In this document: one piece after another, positions 7,505-10,133 of the stretch
Numbering within the stretch: the first letter of the stretch is position 1
Layout of the letters: each line of letters begins with the position of its first letter
DNA from: SIG223 sp964442785
GTDB taxonomy: Bacteria; Bacillota_I; Bacilli_A; RFN20; DUOF01
Direction of reading: 5' to 3'
DNA: 10,133 nucleotides
Assembly (NCBI GenBank): GCA_964442785.1
Contig: CAYTZW010000036.1
Span: 1 to 10,133 of the forward strand
The notes under the pieces: model-generated
What the model was told of the DNA's origin: nothing
Seen by the model: only the letters and a program-made list of their open reading frames with translations
Databases searched by the model: none
Position numbers and translations under genes: made by a program

Positions 7505-7540
7505 ATTATACATTATAATAAAACTATATTCATTAATAAA
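7505..7540 (-). promoter_or_regulatory. Candidate promoter of gdpP-rplI-dnaB
   Basis: On the minus strand two perfect TATAAT hexamers lie at 7512-7517 and 7505-7510, 20-27 nt before the gdpP start codon, which leaves a short leader holding the ribosome binding site. The matching -35 positions are poor (TTTTAT or ATGAAT). An alternative farther up is TTGCAA (7607-7612), 16 nt, TATTAT (7585-7590). The sequence between is almost pure A/T, including a perfect A7TAT7 palindrome at 7538-7553, so chance matches are likely. Confidence 0.4.
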
Positions 7541-7635
7541 AAAATATTTTTTTGTCCTATAATTCAAATTTTATAATCGAAAATATAATATTAATCCAAT
7601 TATTATTTGCAACTTTATAAAAATTTGCTTAAATC

Positions 7636-7667
7636 AAAAGAGTTTAGCAAAAATGCTAAACCCTTTT
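7636..7667 (-). terminator. Rho-independent terminator-like hairpin after the lipoprotein operon
   Basis: The arms 7636-7649 and 7654-7667 pair around a 4-nt loop, with core GTTTAGCA/TGCTAAAC. The only imperfect position (7641/7662) is a G-U wobble in the minus-strand transcript but an A-C mismatch in a plus-strand one, which favours the minus strand. It lies about 35 nt after the stop codon of the small lipoprotein gene. Its outer arms are A4/U4, so the U-tract is partly in the stem, as in terminators that can serve both directions. It separates the lipoprotein operon from gdpP. Confidence 0.7.
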
Positions 7668-7702
7668 TAAGAAAAAATAATATAATAGGAAAATTTTGTA
7701 TT

Positions 7703-8392
7703 TTAATTTATTTTGAAATATTTACTAATAAAAGTTACAACAGCAGAATATTCTTTACTACTACCTGTAATTCCAACTAAACTTCCGTCAACAAAAGCAA
7801 ATAATTGAGGAACCATTAGAATAACTTTACCATTTTCAACAGTGCCACCTAAGGCTGTTTTTAGTTCGTTTTTATCATCACTATCTGTTTCTTCAGCACT
7901 AAAATAGTAAATTTTTTTACCATATTCACTAACAAATTGATTTAGTAATGGTTTAAAAGACATACAAGTAGTACAAGAAGTTGAACCTGCAAATAGAATA
8001 AAGGAATCTCCATTTTCTATCTTTGCTAAAAGGTCAGTAGACAATGTTTGAGTAATTTCTGTTTCTGTTGTACTTTCCATTGTTGCTTTTGGAGCAGCCC
8101 ACTTAGCATACAATGTAATATTTTTCTTAACAACATCACTTTCAAAATCCCAAGGTGTAGTTAAGTTTGAATTGACATACCAACCGTCAAAATCATAGTT
8201 ATTTTTCGTGGTACTTATTTTACTATTATCTATTAAATCGCCTTCTTTAACTGTTATAGAAGCAACTTCTGTTCCACCGTTAGTTTGAAATTTTACGGTA
8301 TAACTTTTTTCTTTTTTATCATTTCCACAACCTACTAAAATAGATGAAAACAAAAGAACAAAGGCAAATAAAGATAAAATTTTATTTTTCAT
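7703..8392 (-). CDS. Lipoprotein with InlB B-repeat-like module and thioredoxin-like CTTC domain
   Basis: This is a 229-residue predicted surface lipoprotein. The signal peptide ends in LVGC, so Cys22 is the lipid anchor. Residues about 30-98 form one InlB B-repeat (Listeria-Bacteroides repeat) module: YTVKFQTNGGTEVASITVKEGDLI, then FDGWYVNSNLTTPWDF and ITLYAKW. Residues about 108-229 look thioredoxin-like: FILFAGSTSCTTCMSFKPLL with Cys140-Thr-Thr-Cys143 as the redox pair, IYYFSAE, then the cis-Pro strand MVPQLFAFVDG (Pro195) and a final helix. It may form, reduce or shuffle disulfides outside the cell; the nearest family idea is bacteriocin transport accessory-type thioredoxins. The ATG has GGAGG 6 nt upstream. 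It follows the large lipoprotein gene by 17 nt, and their thioredoxin-like domains are clearly alike. Exact role unknown. Confidence 0.85.
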   Translation of the reverse strand: MKNKILSLFAFVLLFSSILVGCGNDKKEKSYTVKFQTNGGTEVASITVKEGDLIDNSKISTTKNNYDFDGWYVNSNLTTPWDFESDVVKKNITLYAKWAAPKATMESTTETEITQTLSTDLLAKIENGDSFILFAGSTSCTTCMSFKPLLNQFVSEYGKKIYYFSAEETDSDDKNELKTALGGTVENGKVILMVPQLFAFVDGSLVGITGSSKEYSAVVTFISKYFKIN

Positions 8393-8409
8393 AAAATACC
8401 TCCATTATT

Positions 8410-10011
8410 TTAGTCATTAAAATATGGTAACCAAGATAATGCCCAGTTCAAAGTATTTTGATAAATGCTTTCTACATTTTGAGGAGTATCCATTACTTGT
8501 CCACTTCTTGGAGAAATTGCATTAGCAAAATAACTTGGGAATTGACTTACTCCTGCAGGTTCAAAACCTTCAGCAGCTTTATTTCTAGTGTAAATTGGAG
8601 AAGAAGCAATAGAATCACAAATAGTTTGTGCAACTTCATTATCTTCTATATCAGCAGCACTAGCATTAATGACAAATAAAGCAGGAATATCCCAATAAGA
8701 AGCGATAAATCTTCCAACCCATTTATCTGAAGAAACATAACTAGGAGCAGTTGTTGTGAAACAATTTTGTTCAAATAAATTATTTTCAACAAGAACTCTC
8801 TTTTGGTCTGCAGTTAAAGAAGCATATCCAGTTACGGATTTAGAAACAGCATCTTCTGCTGCAGCATATATTGTATCAAATTGAGCGATATATTCTTCTA
8901 CTAAGTAATGAGCATCATATCCGTCATATACATAATAAGTTTCTAAATCTGCTGCAACAGGGGTTTCAACTTTTGTATAAACTAAATTTAAACTATCTAC
9001 TGTATAATATGTAGTTTCAGTGTTCCATTCTGTTGCTTTTGTATATTTAGCTCTATATACAGCAGGAGCACCTTCATTTAAACCTAATATACTTCTATAT
9101 AATTTTAATTCTCTTTGTAAAACAAGAGTTAAAGATTGACCTGGTGTACTACAACCATAATACTTTGCTTCACACATATCTTCCATTTTTTCAATAGCAG
9201 ATAGTTCAGCTTCTGTAACATAGTCAGAGTACATTAAATAAATAGCACCTTCATAATCTCTAAATAATTTGTTTAAAACAGCATCTCTTGAAGGGTCTGC
9301 CATTTTCTTACAATCTGGACAAGTTTTTCTTCCTGCAAATAACAAGAATTGTTTACCACTTGCAACTAATTGTTGTAATTCTTCGATTGAAGTAATTTCG
9401 TGAGTTTCAGTAACCACATTATTTTCCAATTTAAAATCAATTCTTAAAGTTTTTTCTAAGCTTGTTACATTTTTCATTGTTTTAACAGCAGTTGTTGTTT
9501 TCTTTACTCCTTCAATAAAAGTAACTAACTTAGCTTCTGTATCCGTTGCTTGAATACCAAGTTTTTCCATTACAGATGCTTTTGCAACATTTTCAGCAGT
9601 AGTTGCAGCATCTCCTGTTGCATAAGATTTATCATAGTTGAAATAATAAATCTTGTATTTAGATTCCTCAACAAAATTATTTGCTACAGTTAAGAAATCA
9701 GATGTTTCTTTTGTTGCCTCTCCATTGTTATTTCTTCCATAGAAGACAACTAGATTAGAGCCATATTCCTCATTAATTAATGCTAACAATTCAGTTGCTC
9801 CAATTTCGGTTACAGTGGAACTAAAGGTAACTTCAAACCAAGGTTTCGTATTTGTTTCACTAATATAACCATTGTTTTCTGGGTCATAAACATATCCGTG
9901 TTCAACAGCCCATTTTTCATAATCTTTTGTGGTTACTTTTTCACCACAAGCAGCAAGTGTAGAAGCCAATACTAAAACGCTTGCTATTTTTAAAATGTTT
10001 TTGCTTTTCAT
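8410..10011 (-). CDS. Large lipoprotein with two thioredoxin-like domains (one with CPDC, one without Cys)
   Basis: I do not recognise this 533-residue protein as a named family. The signal peptide ends in LAAC (lipid Cys22). Residues about 67-180 resemble a thioredoxin fold without Cys (LVVFYGRNNNGEATKE, then IYYFNYDKS, LVTFIEG). Residues from about 205 hold a second copy, FLLFAGRKTCPDCKKM with Cys231-Pro-Asp-Cys234, and IYLMYSDY. A likely matching cis-Pro strand, WDIPALFVI (Pro443), comes about 200 residues later, suggesting a large insertion that contains two YTK...TYY repeats. Further Cys are at 280, 287, 417 and 465. The start is the ATG at 10009-10011, giving a normal lipoprotein signal; AAGGAGG lies 13 nt upstream, rather far. 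A longer TTG reading would translate that ribosome site. It is first in the operon. A role in extracellular thiol chemistry is inferred. Confidence 0.8.
   Translation of the reverse strand: MKSKNILKIASVLVLASTLAACGEKVTTKDYEKWAVEHGYVYDPENNGYISETNTKPWFEVTFSSTVTEIGATELLALINEEYGSNLVVFYGRNNNGEATKETSDFLTVANNFVEESKYKIYYFNYDKSYATGDAATTAENVAKASVMEKLGIQATDTEAKLVTFIEGVKKTTTAVKTMKNVTSLEKTLRIDFKLENNVVTETHEITSIEELQQLVASGKQFLLFAGRKTCPDCKKMADPSRDAVLNKLFRDYEGAIYLMYSDYVTEAELSAIEKMEDMCEAKYYGCSTPGQSLTLVLQRELKLYRSILGLNEGAPAVYRAKYTKATEWNTETTYYTVDSLNLVYTKVETPVAADLETYYVYDGYDAHYLVEEYIAQFDTIYAAAEDAVSKSVTGYASLTADQKRVLVENNLFEQNCFTTTAPSYVSSDKWVGRFIASYWDIPALFVINASAADIEDNEVAQTICDSIASSPIYTRNKAAEGFEPAGVSQFPSYFANAISPRSGQVMDTPQNVESIYQNTLNWALSWLPYFND
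8920..9045 (-). repeat. Two tandem YTK...TYY protein repeats in the large lipoprotein
   Basis: Residues 323-340 (YTKATEW...TTYYTVDS) and 345-364 (YTKVETP...ETYYVYDG) share the pattern YTK-x-x-E/T ... E/T-T-YY-x-V/Y-D. The similarity is at protein level; the DNA copies are diverged. Similar YTK/TYY units are, from memory, found in phage and surface structural proteins. Confidence 0.5.
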
Positions 10012-10024
10012 ATTAAAAAACTTT

Positions 10025-10030
10025 CCTCCT
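10025..10030 (-). promoter_or_regulatory. Ribosome binding site of the large lipoprotein gene
   Basis: AGGAGG on the minus strand, extended by GAAAG, lies 13 nt before the ATG at 10009-10011. It is downstream of the in-frame TTG at 10036-10038, so that TTG cannot use it. The spacing is longer than the 5-9 nt of the other genes here. Confidence 0.7.
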
Positions 10031-10037
10031 TGCCTCA

Positions 10038-10066
10038 ATTATATATATATATATATATTAATTCAA
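10038..10066 (-). promoter_or_regulatory. Proximal promoter candidate with a (TA)n spacer
   Basis: On the minus strand TTGAAT (10061-10066) and TATAAT (10038-10043) are separated by exactly 17 nt (10044-10060), and the spacer is mostly TA dinucleotides. Initiation would fall near 10031, right at the ribosome binding site, giving a very short leader. A change of one TA unit would shift the spacing to 15 or 19. Confidence 0.5.
10040..10058. repeat. TA dinucleotide repeat, nine units
   Basis: An uninterrupted alternating T/A run of 19 nt (nine AT units at 10041-10058 plus one T) lies between the distal promoter and the ribosome binding site of the lipoprotein operon. It is the only microsatellite of this length that I see in the window. 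Confidence 0.9.
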
Positions 10067-10106
10067 GAAAAAAACTTAAAATTATTTTAATGTTTTATTT
10101 TTATAA

Positions 10107-10133
10107 ATTATAAAAAAGTGGTATTTTTTTGTC
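10107..10133 (-). promoter_or_regulatory. Distal sigma-A promoter of the lipoprotein operon, cut by the window edge
   Basis: On the minus strand GACA (10130-10133, the last four bases of a -35 box) is followed by a 17-nt spacer and a perfect TATAAT (10107-10112). The first two bases of the -35 are outside the window; TT would make a perfect consensus. Initiation near 10100 gives a leader of about 90 nt, which includes the TA repeat. Confidence 0.65.

Noticed and set aside
64..10011. Mycoplasma-type genetic code.
   Set aside because: All genes read through at full family length with UGG for Trp; no in-frame UGA is needed anywhere.
10012..10038. TTG start nine codons upstream for the large lipoprotein.
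   Set aside because: The extra residues would be the translated ribosome binding site and would put a charged, untypical extension before the signal peptide.

Overview
The window comes from a very AT-rich bacterial chromosome. Gene content and order point to a low-GC Gram-positive lineage (Bacillota), perhaps a Bacilli or Erysipelotrichia-type gut or Mollicutes-related group. The evidence is the gdpP-rplI-dnaB ... walJ-htrA-like-rlmH order that is also known near the replication origin of Bacillus and Staphylococcus, strong AGGAGG-type ribosome binding sites, and Gram-positive-style lipoprotein signals. Every Trp codon I checked is TGG, and all nine genes stay open under the standard bacterial code, so the UGA=Trp code of Mycoplasma is not in use. 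All nine genes are on the minus strand, so transcription runs from the right end (10133) to the left end (1).

Right part (7600-10133): a two-gene operon of lipoproteins. The upstream gene (8410-10011) encodes a 533-residue lipoprotein with a degenerate thioredoxin-like domain followed by one with a CPDC motif. The downstream gene (7703-8392) encodes a small lipoprotein with an InlB B-repeat-like module and a thioredoxin-like domain with CTTC. Two promoters can be read upstream, and the nearer one has a (TA)9 run as its -35/-10 spacer. A hairpin at 7636-7667 closes the operon.

Middle part (3682-7484): gdpP, rplI and dnaB, packed with 11-12 nt gaps in which each stop codon touches the next ribosome binding site. 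They encode a membrane c-di-AMP phosphodiesterase, ribosomal protein L9 and the replicative helicase.

Left part (64-3616): walJ (MBL-fold exonuclease-like protein), a secreted trypsin-fold protein without catalytic His or Ser, an intact HtrA-like lipoprotein protease, and rlmH. This matches the tail of the Bacillus walRKHIJ-htrC-rlmH cluster, but the WalRK two-component genes and walHI are not here. Between the two protease genes are two near-identical palindromes.

The main points for follow-up are the possible repeat-length-dependent (phase-variable) promoter of the redox lipoprotein operon, the set of related thioredoxin-like lipoprotein domains, the active/inactive protease pair with its palindromes, and the SCC attB-like 3' end of rlmH next to an unusual G/C-rich repeat.
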